Shown one piece after another: positions 1 through 11,935 of a stretch of DNA of 64,000 nt. The stretch is taken from contig CM066727.1 in the NCBI GenBank assembly GCA_033961575.1, forward strand, positions 122,066,434 through 122,130,433, written 5' to 3'. Position numbers and translations under genes: made by a program. Origin of the DNA: Aselliscus stoliczkanus (lineage: Eukaryota; Chordata; Mammalia; Chiroptera; Hipposideridae). Every line of letters starts with the position of its first letter. Positions within the stretch are counted from its first letter, which is position 1. The notes beneath the pieces are model-generated. The model was not told where the DNA came from and made no database searches. It saw nothing but the letters and a program-made list of their open reading frames with translations.

Positions 1-49
1 AGCCAGCAATGACTCAGTGAGTCTTGCAAATCTCTGTTCTTTCTTCTTC

Positions 50-775
50 TGTTCATCTCTCTGACTCACCTGGGAAATTGTCTTCCTTTCTAAGATGTGC
101 GTGATTAGATTGGGCCCATGCAATTAACGCAGGATAGTCTCCTGATCTCAATGTCCATACCTTTGATCACACCTATGAAGTCCCTTTGCCATGTGAGGTA
201 AAATAGTCACAGTTCTACACAATTCCACATACTCACATCTCCAAGTTGGGAGATAAAGCCATGAGCATCATGGGCCGGCCAAGTGGTGCATTGGTTAAGA
301 GCTGGGTTGGGATGCCAGTGTTCCCAGTTCGGATCCCACATATGAAGGCCAGTGACACTGCCCTCTACAGCTAAGATGGTGAACAACAGCTCCACCTGGA
401 GCTGGGCTGCTGTGCATCCCTGGGTCGGCATAGCTGCAGCCCCTGCTGCAGTGGGCTGCCATAGGCAACAGTGAGTGGCCAGCAGTCAGTGTGAGCAGCT
501 GGCAGCCACTGTGAGCTGCCAAGAGCCACTGTGACTGCCCATCCAGAGGCCAGCAACCGATCTGCCTCACCTGAGAAGAGCACAATTTTGATACCAACAT
601 GGGCCAGTGAAGCAATGTCTGTCCTCCACAACTAGACCGAAGAACAAAAGGCCAGCAACTTATCTGTTCCCCTTCCCTGGTTCCCCAATGCTGTTCCCCT
701 CCCCCAATTCCCCAATAAAATCTTTAAAAAAAAAGAAGACATGAGCATCTTTCTGGGGATGTTATTCTACCTATT
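50..775 (-). mobile_element. MaLR/MLT1-like LTR fragment, split by a SINE
   Basis: Reads as the antisense of an old MaLR-type LTR. Conserved blocks include an 'attgggcccat' motif, 'gatagtctcctgatctcaa' and 'agtccctttgccatgtgagg'. After the SINE the LTR resumes with 'catctttctggggatgttat'. Family assignment is from memory of MLT1 consensus blocks, so subfamily is not claimed. No coding capacity is seen. The interruption at 270-739 shows that the SINE is younger. Confidence 0.55.
270..739 (+). mobile_element. tRNA-headed SINE, long form (T+-type tail)
   Basis: Full-length SINE with a tRNA-like head starting GGCCGGCC, an A-box-like 'agtggtgcattggttaag' and a B-box-like 'AGTTCGGATCC'. The head ends in the hairpin 'gccagtgacactgccctc', and a body of about 350 bp with no tRNA similarity follows. 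The 3' end carries AATAAA (714-719), TCTTT (721-725) and an A-run, the hallmark of T+ class SINEs. TSDs 'catgagcatc' lie at 260-269 and 740-749. Transcription would be by RNA polymerase III from the internal boxes, with mobilisation by L1 (family knowledge). I do not recognise the family name. Confidence 0.9.
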
Positions 776-821
776 TATGAACGGGAAGCACAAATGGAAG
801 ACTTTGTTTCTCTTTTTCTCT

Positions 822-1245
822 TTAGCAATTTTATTAATGTATATTAAAACACACATCTCTAAAATGTATAGTTTTATGAGTTTTGACATATATATATACA
901 CATATATATGTATATATACTGTACACACATAAAGCCATCACCACAATCAAGGTAATGACTATATCTATTATCCAGACAGTTTCCCCATGCCCCTTTGGAA
1001 TTCATCCTTCCCTCTTTCGTGTCATCCTCAATCAATAATCTGCTTTCTGTCATTATTGATGAGTGTACATTTTCTAGAATTTTATATAAATGGAAAACAC
1101 AGTATGTACATTTATTTTGGGGGCTGGTTTCTTTCACTCAGGATAATTATTTTGAGATTCATCCATATTGTGGTATGAATCACTAATACTCTATGACCTA
1201 CCCATTCCACTCCTAGATACTACTTTTATTGTTTCTGCCTGGGAA
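822..1245 (-). mobile_element. Old L1 (L1M-type) 3' UTR fragment
   Basis: Antisense L1M 3' end. It is recognised by 'gccatcaccacaatcaagg', 'tctgctttctgtcattattg', 'atttatataaatggaaaac' and 'gagattcatccatattgtgg' in the expected order. A TA-rich patch (about 889-920) lies inside. It is 5'-truncated and has no coding capacity. Confidence 0.7.
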
Positions 1246-1374
1246 TGTGTGTTAGGAAGAGAAAAATAGACTAGGAACAACCAAAGCTTTGCTGACCTCT
1301 AATCCAGCTTAGAGACAAGTACGAACCCTAGGATAATTTAGGCACTTGAAATCTTTGACACTCAGGCAATATCT

Positions 1375-1890
1375 TATTTTATCAGCTTTTGCTGGATGAG
1401 AAACTACTCCCAAAACGGACTGGCTTAAAACAACAGTCACTTTTCGGTGGATCAGTGACTTAGGCTGGTCCTTGCTGGGGAATTTTGCTAAGATTGGCTA
1501 GGCTCACTCTGCAGCTAAAGTCAGCGGGTAGATTGGCTAAGAGCTGACTCAATGTCTTGCTCAATGTCTCTGGTGACTGGTGCTTGCTGTCAGTTGATGC
1601 TGGCTGCCAGTGGAGTGACAAACATGATGGCCACAGGTCTCCAGCAAATTAGGCCAGTTTTATATTCACCTGGCAACAATCACAAGATTCCCAAGAGCAG
1701 CAAGAGAGACAAGACCCAATGCACAAGGGCTTTTCAAGCTTCTGTTTCTATCACATTTTCTCATGTCTCATTGGTCATAGAAAGTCACATGACCAAGCCC
1801 CATGACCAAGGGTGAAGACATAGACTCCACCTCTTAATGGGAGAAACACTCCAAAGGGGCATACATATAGACAGGAGAAGGTTTTGTAAC
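1375..1890 (-). mobile_element. MaLR/MLT1-like LTR, antisense
   Basis: Shows the 'ggcttaaaacaacag' block, a 'gctcactctgcagctaaag' block and 'cacaagggcttttcaagctt', followed by 'cattggtcatagaaagtcac'. This order is typical of an antisense mammalian MaLR LTR. It is strongly diverged and no flanking duplication was found. The open frames within it are fortuitous. Confidence 0.5.
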
Positions 1891-2769
1891 TATTTCTGCA
1901 GCCTACTACATCTATCTTTCTTCATACTTCATTACCTTCACTTTCTCACTACCCATTCATGTGTGAAGCCATGTCTCAAATTCATTTTCCTTACCCATCA
2001 CTCAGTAGAATCTATTCTTTCCTAGTTACCAATGACCTTCTTGTCTTTCGATAAATCCAGGGAACCCATTTCACTCATCATCTCATTTGACCTCTTGGCA
2101 TCGTTTGACACAATCTTCTCCTTCATCTTCTATGATACTACTCTTTTCCTTTTCTTCTTCTTAGCTATTTCTCCACTGTTCCCTTTATGGAAAAAGTGTG
2201 TAACATGGTGCCTGGCATACAATAAGCATTTAAAATTGGTTTGTTGAATTAATGATTGATGCATAAATGAATAAATAAGATACAATTTTATTCCCATATC
2301 CACCAATTAAATGTTGGAGTTTGACAAGTTTCAGTTACTGCGTATATGCTGATGACTTGCAATGTTATGCCTCTAGCCCAAATCTTTTTCCCATACTTCA
2401 GGCATTTGTATGTTACCTCTGACTAGACTTTTCTCCCACTGACATTCCAAGCTCAACCTTTCCAAATCTGAACTCTCTAACCTCACTGCCAAACCTACTT
2501 TTCTTCCAAATTCTTCCACAATCTGCCCAATCATCCAAGCCAAAACCTGTCATCCTTGGCTCCATCCTATTGGTCACGAAGTCCTATTGCTTCTTCCTTT
2601 TGAAACCTACTCCCTGATCTCCAACCATGTTGTTTCCACTACTTTTGTTTGGGTCCTCATTAGCCCTCACCTTGGTGTCTATAGCCACCACCTGACTGCA
2701 AAATCTCTCGGAAAACAGGAATCATCTAAAGACAGGAAGCATATGTTTTTATCCTTGTTTAAAATGTAG

Positions 2770-2890
2770 ATTACTGGACCTTCCCCAAATCTTCCCAATC
2801 AGAATCTCCTAGGAAAGGGCCTAGAAATCTGTATGTTTAAACAGCACCAGGTGATTTTTGTTGTTGGAAAATTTGGGAAAACACTGTCCT
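2770..2890 (+). mobile_element. MER5A-like hAT fragment inside L2
   Basis: Contains 'caatcagaatctcctagga', 'ctagaaatctgtatgttta' and 'cagcaccaggtgatttttg', matching the central and 3' part of MER5A. The terminal repeats are not intact, so boundaries are approximate. L2 sequence continues on both sides. Confidence 0.5.
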
Positions 2891-3214
2891 GATTTGTTTC
2901 TTTGACTTCAGAGTTGCTTCCCACCCTGCAATCTCCTCACCACAGCATTTCCAGAGTAACCTGTTTAAAACATGAATCTAATCTTATCAATTGTTTGCTT
3001 AAAATATTTGCATGGTTCTTCATGGTGTTTAAATAATATCCACATTCTTTAACAGGGCCTTCATGTCTCTCAACCTTATTTTTCAACCCCCCTCAGTTAT
3101 GGGCCCTGCGCTCTATCCTTATTCTTTTCCAAATGCAGTGTTCATGCCCTTTCAGCCAGTGCAACAGCTACCCCTGCTACCTAGAGTACTCACCTCCCGA
3201 TCCCTTCATTTTTT

Positions 3215-3465
3215 TCATGACACACTTACATAACACTTAAATGAGACAGGCACTGTTCTGAGTTCTTTGGAAACATTAACTCACATATTCATCCTTACAG
3301 CCCTGAGATGGGTAAGTGGTAGGTACTAATTTTTCCCCCACTCAGGTAGTAAAGTGAGGGGGACATTTGCCTGGAGTCATGCATAGTTTTTGGCAAAACC
3401 CAGACCTGACCCCAGACAGCCTGGCTGTAGAAACTTTGCATTTAGTAAACATGCTCTAGTGCTTC
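3215..3465 (-). mobile_element. MIR SINE, antisense
   Basis: Antisense MIR recognised by 'aggcactgttctgagttctt', 'aacattaactcacatattc' and 'aaaacccagacctgacccc', which correspond to the MIR tail, core and tRNA-related region. It lies inside the L2 copy. Confidence 0.65.
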
Positions 3466-3769
3466 TCCTTCATCTGGTTAACCCTATGCTTATTCAAACC
3501 TCAGCTCATGCATTAATATGTCCTGAAAGTCTTATGTCTCCCAGTATAAATTAGCCTTCTGGGCTTATTTTTGTCACAGCACTTACAGCACTGTACAGTT
3601 AAAGTCTCTTTTCTTGTCTCACACCAGACTGTAAGTTCTTTAACAGAGGAAGACACATTTTTGTATCCCCCAAATCTAGCACAATGCCTAGCATGAAGTA
3701 TAATAGTTGAATTAAAAAAAAAAAACAAAAGAAAAAAATGAATGAGTGAATAAATGCATACATTAGCTT

Positions 3770-4621
3770 ATAAGAAAACAGCAGGGACCATCAACAAAAG
3801 GCAATCGGAACATTCTACCCCAAATCATTGAAGTTGTCTATACAGGATTTCATTGGACTTTTCCATTTGGGGCATATGAGATGGCCTACCTTGTATCAAA
3901 AATAAACTTTGGAGTCTTCTTACAAATTCTACAAATTTTCATGGGAATTCAAATTAAATGCATGAATGGACATTTATTTTTTTAATCCACTCAATAGATT
4001 TCTTTTATTTCTCTCTGTCAAACATGAAAGTTAAAACTATTTCTAAACTTTTCATCTGAGCTCGCTTTCCCCTTAATTTCTTCACTCCAAAATGTTAAAC
4101 AAAACAGGTCTCTTTTTGTGGTTGGAAAGTTTGGCTTTACATAGACCTTTCAACACACAACTGTCAGCACCTGATTATGGGTCATTTTTTAGCCTCTGAC
4201 TTTCACTTCCTTCCTTAAATAGGTCTTTCAGATGAATCATCTTCAGCCACTCTGTGATTACACAGGGAGCAGTAAGGCAGTATATACGTGAACAGGAGGC
4301 ACTCAGCATCTTCCTACCTGCTATCCTTCTGTGCTCTGATGTGGGGTAGAAGGGGCCATTTTTCATTCTGTAAAAAATTGAGTGACTACTGTGTGCTTGA
4401 TTTTGTGTGAGCTGTCAGTTCATTAGCACTTCCAACATGAGGGAGAGGACGCAAAGACCTGCTAAAAGCTCACATTTGCTAATGTTCAGCCTTTTAGCAT
4501 TTCTGGTTTGGAGAGGAATTTAGTGGATAGGGACCTGGATGAGACCTTGTGTAATAGTTGTGCAATTCTTTTTCTATACCCCAGGTCATTACTAAAACTA
4601 ACTAAAACTATTATGTGTGTG

Positions 4622-4662
<41 letters not shown>

Positions 4663-6960
4663 TATGGAATCAATAAGCCAACACAGTGATGGAGCCCCTT
4701 AGCTACTAAAAACTTCATCTCTCCATCCATAATCCATGAATACATCATCACATTCATTCCTATAATATATATGCCAATTGTCATAACTATTTATTTATTG
4801 GATCAATTTTGGAAAATAATATATTTTGGTAAATAATCTCTTTAATGATGGTCTATTGATTTTGTCACATGTAAACATGTCCATGAATATGAAAGAATCC
4901 ACTTTTTTTTTCCATATGAGACCAGAAAAAAATCAAAGTAAGTACCAAGATCTACATTACTGGAAAACACTAGAAGGGACTAAGGAAAGAAAATGTTCAC
5001 AATAGGAATTCTTTTCTTTTATCTTTCGTATGAATGACATCATAAATATGTTTGATTTTGGCCTACATTTCTGCAGTGAAGGCTGTTTCCCGAGTGAATC
5101 ACAGTTGTATTGAAAGGTGCAACAATAAACATGCAAAATGGATAGGCACCAGCACTCCACCTGAAGAGTTCATAGGCAGATTAAAGGAACAACATGCCGG
5201 ACACCCGAATTAGTAGGTTTTAAGACATATTTTATACCTCTATAAGGGTGCAAAAACTACTCATTTAGGGGTCTTTCCAGCCTGCTAAAGAAGATCCTGG
5301 CTTGGTACAGCTTCTTCTGCTCCTATATCTTCTGAGAAGAAAAGAGAAGAAATATCAAAATAACAATGCTTTTGGCATTAGTAATGGAGAATCGTCGGGG
5401 AACCCAAGAGAAAGCAGTGCCTATGAGGTGGTAGGATGAGGGGATGAACTTAACAGAGTCAGTTATGATAAAGAGCAGGAGGAATGAGCAGAGGAAAATG
5501 GAGACAGCCCAAACTGGAGTCAGAGGAAATGGCTCAGAGAACAAGTTACAGTGAGAACAGCTGTGGGCTGTGAACGCCGCTGGTTCACAGTGGTGGGAAA
5601 GAGAAAAGGGGAATTCTGAGGACATTTTCTCAGAGTTATTTGTATCTTTCATGGTATTTGAGAGATACAGGTAAAGTATTTGAGATATTCTGAAATTACT
5701 GGTTGGTAGCTGAATTCCTCTGCACACAATACTGCCCTGGGACAGGACTACACAGCTCATGGCTTTATAAACATTACACATCTACAGTGAAATGTTATGA
5801 AAACCCCCTTCACCATCATCTGGCCAGCAGGATCTGCTGCCCCTGATGACCTGATAGAAACCCTTGGAGCCTTTTGACTGACTCAGTGTATACTCAGAGC
5901 ACAGAGTTCCCTCTCCTTTCCCCATTGTCATTTACTGTTATTTGTGTTATTGTTGTTATACAAATAATGTACTAGACTTGAGCACCCTTCACTCTAAGAA
6001 CTGTCTTTTTTATCTCTTTATTTAGTGTTATATCCCACTGAACACCGGAGACATGATTAGATATTTAGTTAATTAATTAATCAACCAATTAATTCTAGGA
6101 TACACATACACTTTTGCTAAATAAAATGGGTAAAAATCCATAAAGAGAAAGCCTAGTAGCTTTAGTTTTGTTGAGGATGTTTCAATTATTAGGGTTTTCT
6201 TATTGATTTTATCAAATATTCTGATTCACCATATATTTGGAATCTAAGAACTATTATGTACACTGTTACTGGTGATTTAATTCCTAGAGCTTTGCTTACT
6301 GATCTTACTAATGTCCTCATTTTGGCAATATATTTGTAATTCAATGGCTATTACTATACTACACTTTAGCACCTCAGAAAATATCACTAAAAATTCTGCT
6401 AAAAAGTAGTTATATAATAGCACAAAACATGTGCATTTTCCACCATACTTGTATAAAAATTACCTACAAAATAGGCCAGCTTTAGTTCTCTCAATTTTAC
6501 ACATGAGAATATAGCTATCGCCCTCACACTAATTGTTTTGATTATCTACAAATCTTTGTTGTCCCATTAGCAAATATCCATCTACATAAAATCCTAACAT
6601 AATGAAATGTATACCCAAGCCATCTCTGGATCCAAAATAGTAGTGTGCCATGAATGGTATATAATACCAAGATTTATTGGCCAGGTAGGAACACCTATTG
6701 AGAACCTGGATTGAAAGCACTGTGCACTGGGAATAGTAGGGAATTAAGAAGAAACAAAAGCATTTGTTCTCTAACAACACGGAACTTACAACATACTGAA
6801 TAAGTTGCTGTGATATGAAGTGACAAACATAAAAAAATGTATATACCAATACATTTCTGTCCTGCATTCCCAAATTTCCATCTTAAATTGTGTGGTTGCT
6901 CTCTCTAAGTAGACATGCCTCGCCAGATAGATTTATTTCTGACCAAGTAAAATAGAACAG
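3770..6960. other. Unassigned sequence, no gene recognised
   Basis: AT-rich sequence without a repeat family or gene that I can name, apart from a TA microsatellite near 4626-4654. A 152-codon open frame on the minus strand (5323-5781) has hydrophobic, low-complexity composition and no recognisable domain. I do not treat it as a gene. Confidence 0.4.
4626..4654. repeat. (TA)n microsatellite
   Basis: Uninterrupted alternating TA tract, followed by a short degenerate extension to about 4665. Confidence 0.95.
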
Positions 6961-6969
6961 TAACGTCAG

Positions 6970-7130
6970 AAAGAGGCAGCACTTACTAGCTGTGTGACCT
7001 ATGGCAATTCCTAAGGCCTCAGTGAGCCTCTTCATCTATCAAAGGAGTAAATGTCTATCTCTTAAGTGGGTTGTGAAGGGTAATCAAGGTAATATGGAAA
7101 TGCCTGGCCCAGAGTACTCCGTAACCACTC
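6970..7130 (+). mobile_element. MIR SINE
   Basis: Shows the MIR core 'cacttactagctgtgtgacc', then 'cctcagtgagcctcttcatc', 'gggttgtgaagggtaatcaa' and 'atgcctggcccagagtact', in consensus order. It lacks the tRNA head. Confidence 0.8.
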
Positions 7131-7509
7131 CTCTTTCCATATTGCATTTTACTCTGATCTCTGACTGCTGGCTCACAGAATAGCCTGCACTTTCTTGGCC
7201 ATTCCTGCTTTTTTTAGACACCATAATTAAAAAGCCAACCAAACAACCAAAAAACAAAGGCATTTTTCTGATTACTATCTACCTAGCAACTCTATATATT
7301 GTTTACTACAAATACATGAAACCATACACAAGTAACAAGGAAGTAGCATTAAATATATTGCTCATGAGAGCTATTAAGATGTACATATATATATACTCAG
7401 CTATTTAAAAGATACAAAGGGCAGTGAATATAAAGGAGAGGAGGTTTCTAGGGAAATGATTGAATTAGATGTAACTTGAAAAGGTATGTTATAAGTGAGT
7501 TCTGACTAA

Positions 7510-8090
7510 ACAAAAAAATTATGATATAATTCACACTTAAATTTGTAAAGCATAGGTATACAAAAAGAAAAATACATAAAACTAACCATAAGCTCATATC
7601 AGATATAAGCTCTAACATTTGGTGTTTTCCTTCCAGTGTTTTTCTTCTTGTACCTTAGCTATATTTTCACCCATTTTGAATTACACCAGGGGTCGGCAAA
7701 CTTTTGAGACAGAAGAGCCAATCCTATCCCTCACAATAATTTAAAAACTATTTGAGAGCCATAAAACAAATGAAATCACCATTATGTGAATAATATCCTT
7801 TAAAAATTTTATAAATGAAACTACGATAGTTTTATTTTCATTTTCAAATTTACTTCAGAGCCACATGTACGTACCCAAAGTGCAGCATGTAGCTCGCGAG
7901 CCACAGTTTGCAGACCACTGAATTATACTATCTGGCTTTGCATCTAGCTCTTTTCTCTTAGGTTGTATACTAAGCATTTTCCATGCTATTAAACATTTTA
8001 TGAAGTAATCATTTTTAATGGCTGCCTGTTTTCCACTTACCTATATTAGTCCTTTATATTGGTCCTAATATTTCACTTTTAGCAGAATTT
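7510..8090 (-). mobile_element. Old L1M 3' region, split by a hAT MITE
   Basis: Antisense L1M-type sequence: 'ctatattttcacccatttt' on the left of the MITE, then 'gcattttccatgctattaaa' and 'aatcatttttaatggctgcc' on the right. The two halves join correctly when the MITE at 7687-7920 is removed. Confidence 0.6.
7687..7920 (+). mobile_element. hAT-family MITE with 8-bp TSD
   Basis: A 234-bp element starts 'caggggtcggcaaactttt' and ends 'cacagtttgcagaccactg', giving imperfect terminal inverted repeats. Flanking octamers are aattacac (7679-7686) and aattatac (7921-7928), 7 of 8 matching, as expected for a hAT insertion. Subterminal 'agagcca' motifs and 'gtagctcgcgagccac' are also present. It encodes no transposase, so an autonomous hAT element would have mobilised it. 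Confidence 0.9.
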
Positions 8091-8099
8091 TAGATGATG

Positions 8100-9935
8100 A
8101 GAATGATGTATTTTAGTTAAAAATAACATTTTAACAAGCATGACACAAACCTTAGAATGGAAAAGGAGAAAAAGATGATGGGGAGCTGCTCAGAACAGAA
8201 AGCCAAGATGGAATTATGTTATCTTTAATATGCTGTCAGATAATATAATAATGCAATTGTACTTCTAAGGAACTCAGAAACATCTTAAGGAAGTCAGAGA
8301 GCATTTACTTACACCAAGGAACAGGAAGTCAGAAAGCATTTACTTACACAATTAAATAGTGAAAAAGGCTATATTCCTTCCAAAACACTGATAAATGTGA
8401 GACTTGAGCTGGCTTTTGCTGTCACACTTGATCTCCAGAAAGTGTCATCTATAATAACGAGATGCCATACTTAATAAATATCAAATGGCAGAATAACATC
8501 TGGGTAATAAAACAGATAAGGAGCCCATCTCAGGCACAGGTTGAGCTCAAGTGAGCTCTGGATAACCATCTAAATGTGCAAGGAAGGTGGGCAGAGGCGC
8601 AAAGGACAGAAGAGAAGATTTCTTTATTCAAAACCATGCAATTCCATCTAATCAAGTTCTTTCCTGGTGGTCTCCTCCAGGGCCTCCCCTCATCACAAGC
8701 TCTCTACTCTGCAGGCATGCATATACTGTCAGTTCCCAGACTCAACTAAATTACAACAGTAAGGACTTTAGCAAAACAATTTTAATATTCGTGACTGGCA
8801 TGCCTCCACTCTTCTTCTGTAAAACATTGGACACTCCCTTGTGAGGTTCCATAGATTCTCTTTTTTTGTTACACTGAAACATGAGCCACAACAGATTGTG
8901 AAATGAAAGATTATAAGCCAGGGTTAGGCAAATTACGGCAGGTCGTAGGAACAAATTGAACAGGTATCCTGGAAACAGGTAAACAGAAGTCAAACGAGAA
9001 GAAAATGGGAGGTCAAGTCAAAGAATCGGAAACCAGGGAGATCACGTCAGAATAAGGCACTAATGCAGGAAGAATTCAGCACCCAGGAGGACCAGGGGTC
9101 ATTGCTGAGCTTCAGAGACAGAGTCTTAAAACTGAAGTTAGAACTACCTCAAACAGAAGGACATTGTTTACTCCTCATGAGAAATCAAGATCCACAGATT
9201 GGTATCCTAGGCATAGAACCAAAAGATCAAAATGACACATTGGGTTTGGTAACCCCATTTGACTGCTTGAGACACAACAACTTATCTTGGCCTTGGCTTT
9301 GGAGTCCTCCTCTCTCATCTGCCCTGTCTCCTATTCAGCAGGGCAGACTCCTTTTTGATTAATGGTTTTAGCGTAAGCTCCATCCCTTCATAGGATCCTT
9401 TGGTTTTGGATTGAAGCTACTGTCTGTGTAAGCACCTGCTTCATCCAGGTAGGAGCCATCTCACTCCTTTCTGTGGGGAGGTGACATGTACATGGCTCTA
9501 GGGAGAGAACAGCCCCAGGACAAGACTCAGCTCATTCTGGACAAGGAAGGATGCCCCTTTTCATTCTTTCCCAGGGTTGGGAATGGCAAACCCTTCTTGT
9601 CATTTCCTATGGAGTTGAAGGGAAAGAGGATACAGGAAACAATATGGAGATGCCAGTACCCCTGGAACATCTGAAAGCACAGAAAAGCTCCTTCCAAGAA
9701 ATGACTCTTGCCCTGGACAGGATGGCACAGTCATGCCTCAGCCTGTGGGCCCACATGCAATGCCTTAGCTCTGCCTTAGCTCCCTCTTTCTATGTAACCC
9801 TCCTCAGGAACTCAAAACCTGTCTGCTCATTCTTTCTCTAGCCTTTTACTTATTAACAAAATGCACTTTGATCTCTTTCTATTCTCCAAGCATAGCTGAA
9901 GCTTTCCTCCTCATACCATATCTTTTATTTTTTTT
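8100..9935. other. Unassigned sequence, no gene recognised
   Basis: No repeat family is named with confidence here. A 35-bp tandem duplication lies at 8288-8349. Open frames around 9063-9362 and 9486-9841 are short, overlap in different frames and match no domain I recognise. Confidence 0.4.
8288..8349. repeat. 35-bp tandem duplication
   Basis: 'aggaagtcagagagcattta' begins at 8288 and recurs as 'aggaagtcagaaagcattta' at 8323, each followed by 'cttacac'. The period is 35 bp with one mismatch over 27 bp. Confidence 0.9.
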
Positions 9936-9944
9936 AAATTCTCA

Positions 9945-10415
9945 TTTTGTAACAAACTAATGGTTACTAGATGGGAGGGAGGTTGCAGGGCTGGGTAGGA
10001 AAGGTGAAGAGAGTAAGAAGTACAAATTGGTAGTTACAAATGAGTCATGGGGATATAAAGTACAGTATGGGGAATATAGTCAATAATATTGTAAATACTA
10101 TGTATAGTGTCAGATGAGTACTAGACTAGTCAGGAAGATCACTTCTTAAATTATATACATGTCTAACCACTATGCGGTACACCTCAAACTAATATAAAAT
10201 AATATTGAATGTCAACTATAATTTAAAAAAAATAGTCACAGGGATATATAGCATATAAGGATATAGTCAGTAATATTCTAATAACTATGTACAGTGTCAT
10301 GTCAGATGGGTAATAGACTTACTAGGGTTATTACTCTGTGAGGTATATAAATGTCTAATCCTTATGCTATTTTGTATACCTGTAATTACCTAACTAAATA
10401 AATAAATCCTTGGGA
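9945..10415 (+). mobile_element. L1-derived 3' end with duplicated 3' UTR unit
   Basis: Matches the reverse complement of the 3' end of the element at 53734-56396. Shared blocks are 'caaattggtagttacaaat', 'ggggaatatagtcaataat' and 'actatgcggtacacctcaaa'. A second, diverged unit ('gatatagtcagtaatattc', 'aatgtctaatccttatgct') follows from about 10220. Each unit ends A-rich. It is 5'-truncated with no coding sequence. Confidence 0.7.
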
Positions 10416-10529
10416 AAAAAATTCACATTTTGTGAATTCACAAAACATGTTTACATGTGAAAGGCAACCTCAAGAAATTCTAGTACCTATTTAAAACTCT
10501 TGAGGGAAAGTATTTACATTTTAGCATGA

Positions 10530-10800
10530 ATAGTAATGTAGTTCACACTTATTGAGTCCTTACTAGATGCCAGGAATTCTGCTAAGTGCTTTATAAATTA
10601 CACATTATATTATATTATAGTATTGTTATTATTGATTCATCCCAATATTTCCAACATATGATTCCTTCCACTACACCTCGTATTCCCACTTTACAGAAGA
10701 GAATATTTATGGAAGAGAATCACACAAGTAGTACAGTATGAAGTCAGGACTCAAGCCCAAACCCATGTGACCCCCAACATCCATGCCCCAGCCAGTACTG
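10530..10800 (-). mobile_element. MIR SINE, antisense
   Basis: Antisense MIR with 'cacttattgagtccttacta', 'aattctgctaagtgctttat', 'cccactttacagaagagaat' and the tRNA-region end 'gactcaagcccaaaccca'. Confidence 0.75.
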
Positions 10801-10999
10801 TATATGGTTTCTCTCTCTGGCTAACTCTGGCATTGCTGTCTTTGGCATGTATTGGGTAGGGAGGGTGGCATTTTCAATATCCTGCAATGAAGACACAGCC
10901 ACTGCATAATTCGGCTGCTTGGTCACATAACAATTTAGCTGCTCTGAAATGGTTGAATATATAAGTCTGGCATGATTCTAAATTTTCATAGAGATCATC

Positions 11000-11740
11000 A
11001 CCTGTAAAACCTTCCTTTGACTGCCATCCTGAGAAGTAAAATGGCATTTTTAGTAGTCTTTCAAATTTCTTCAAAGCTCTTGTCATAGAAATGAATGGTA
11101 TTTTCATCAAAAAGCTCCTTTTTTCTTCATTGCCCCTCTCATGATCAACCTTCCTGTCGCTTAAATATAAAATTAAAGCTAAGCCCCTGTGCGGGACCTC
11201 AGGCTCCACAAACTCCTTTCTCAGCTTTTACTGCCTTTCTCCAGAGCTCTGAGTTCTCACTGCTTCTGGGCATGTCTGCTGCCCTTCACCCACAGCTGGT
11301 CTCCCTCCTGGGCCCTGGTAGTACCTCCCACTCCTCTCCACCCTGCCCCTTCCCTCTGTACTCTTTTCAGCCCTTCACTCAACATCCTCTTCAGTCCTAC
11401 ACACTTCATCAGTGTGCTTCTTTGTAAATGGCCTGAAACCCATTTTAAATTCATGGACTATGTGTTTCCCCAGCCAGAAAGCAAGATCTTTGGGGACAAA
11501 AATAATATTTTTCATAGAATGCAAGAGTTAACTACGTAGACACTGGCTGCAGGAAATAGACATTGCTAGGTGCCTGGTACAAGTAAACATCCATGTATTA
11601 TAACTTCCATATTAATATTAATAATTCTTACTTTTGGTGCTTAGTTCATAGAAATATGTATACATGTTTAAAAGATGTTGAAATATTATGACAACTCTGG
11701 TACTTTGGGCACAGGTTAAGACAGGAAGGGAGAAAGCTGG
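11000..11740. other. Unassigned sequence
   Basis: A pyrimidine-rich stretch (about 11200-11430) may be a degraded L2 but cannot be assigned. No gene is recognised. Confidence 0.35.
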
Positions 11741-11752
11741 TTCACTTTAGAG

Positions 11753-11935
11753 TAATGATTTTCAACTGTGAACAAATATCTGGAGACATTTTTGGTTGTC
11801 ACAATTTGAGGGATGGTGATGTTACTGGCATAGAGGCCTAGAAGGCTGTTAAACACCCTAAAATGCATCAGAGAGCCCTCCATGATAGAGGTACCCATCT
11901 CAAAATGTCAACAGTGCTGAGGTTGAGAAACCCTG
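11753..11935 (+). mobile_element. MER20 hAT non-autonomous element
   Basis: Shows the diagnostic MER20 blocks 'tctggagacatttttggttg', 'gttactggcatagaggccta', 'ctaaaatgcatcagagag' and the end 'gctgaggttgagaaaccctg'. The 5' terminus is diverged. Confidence 0.85.

Larger units (their letters stand above)
1900..3720 (+). mobile_element. L2 LINE (CR1 clade) fossil, long copy
   Basis: Pyrimidine-rich L2 sense sequence. It includes 'ctcatttgacctcttggcat', the 'tatgctgatgacttgcaa' block and 'tcatccttggctccatccta'. It ends with the L2-like tail 'gactgtaagttctttaac' and 'cacaatgcctagcatgaagt'. It is interrupted by MER5A-like sequence (about 2770-2890) and a MIR (about 3215-3465). A short L2- or MIR-like tail near 2165-2285 may be another insertion. 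The reading frame is destroyed throughout. Confidence 0.65.

Noticed and set aside
207..631. Open frames up to 106 codons around the first SINE
   Set aside because: They are translations of the SINE body; the same pattern recurs in the antisense SINE at 46.3-46.7 kb.
5323..5781. 152-codon open frame on the minus strand
   Set aside because: Hydrophobic, low-complexity translation, no domain, no promoter or splice context; likely chance in pyrimidine-rich DNA.
9063..9841. Three open frames of 62-99 codons in a row
   Set aside because: Different frames, no domain, no retroviral or cellular motif recognised.
11095..11539. Open frames of 110-116 codons on the plus strand
   Set aside because: Proline/serine/leucine-rich translations of a pyrimidine tract, probably a degraded L2; no conserved motif.
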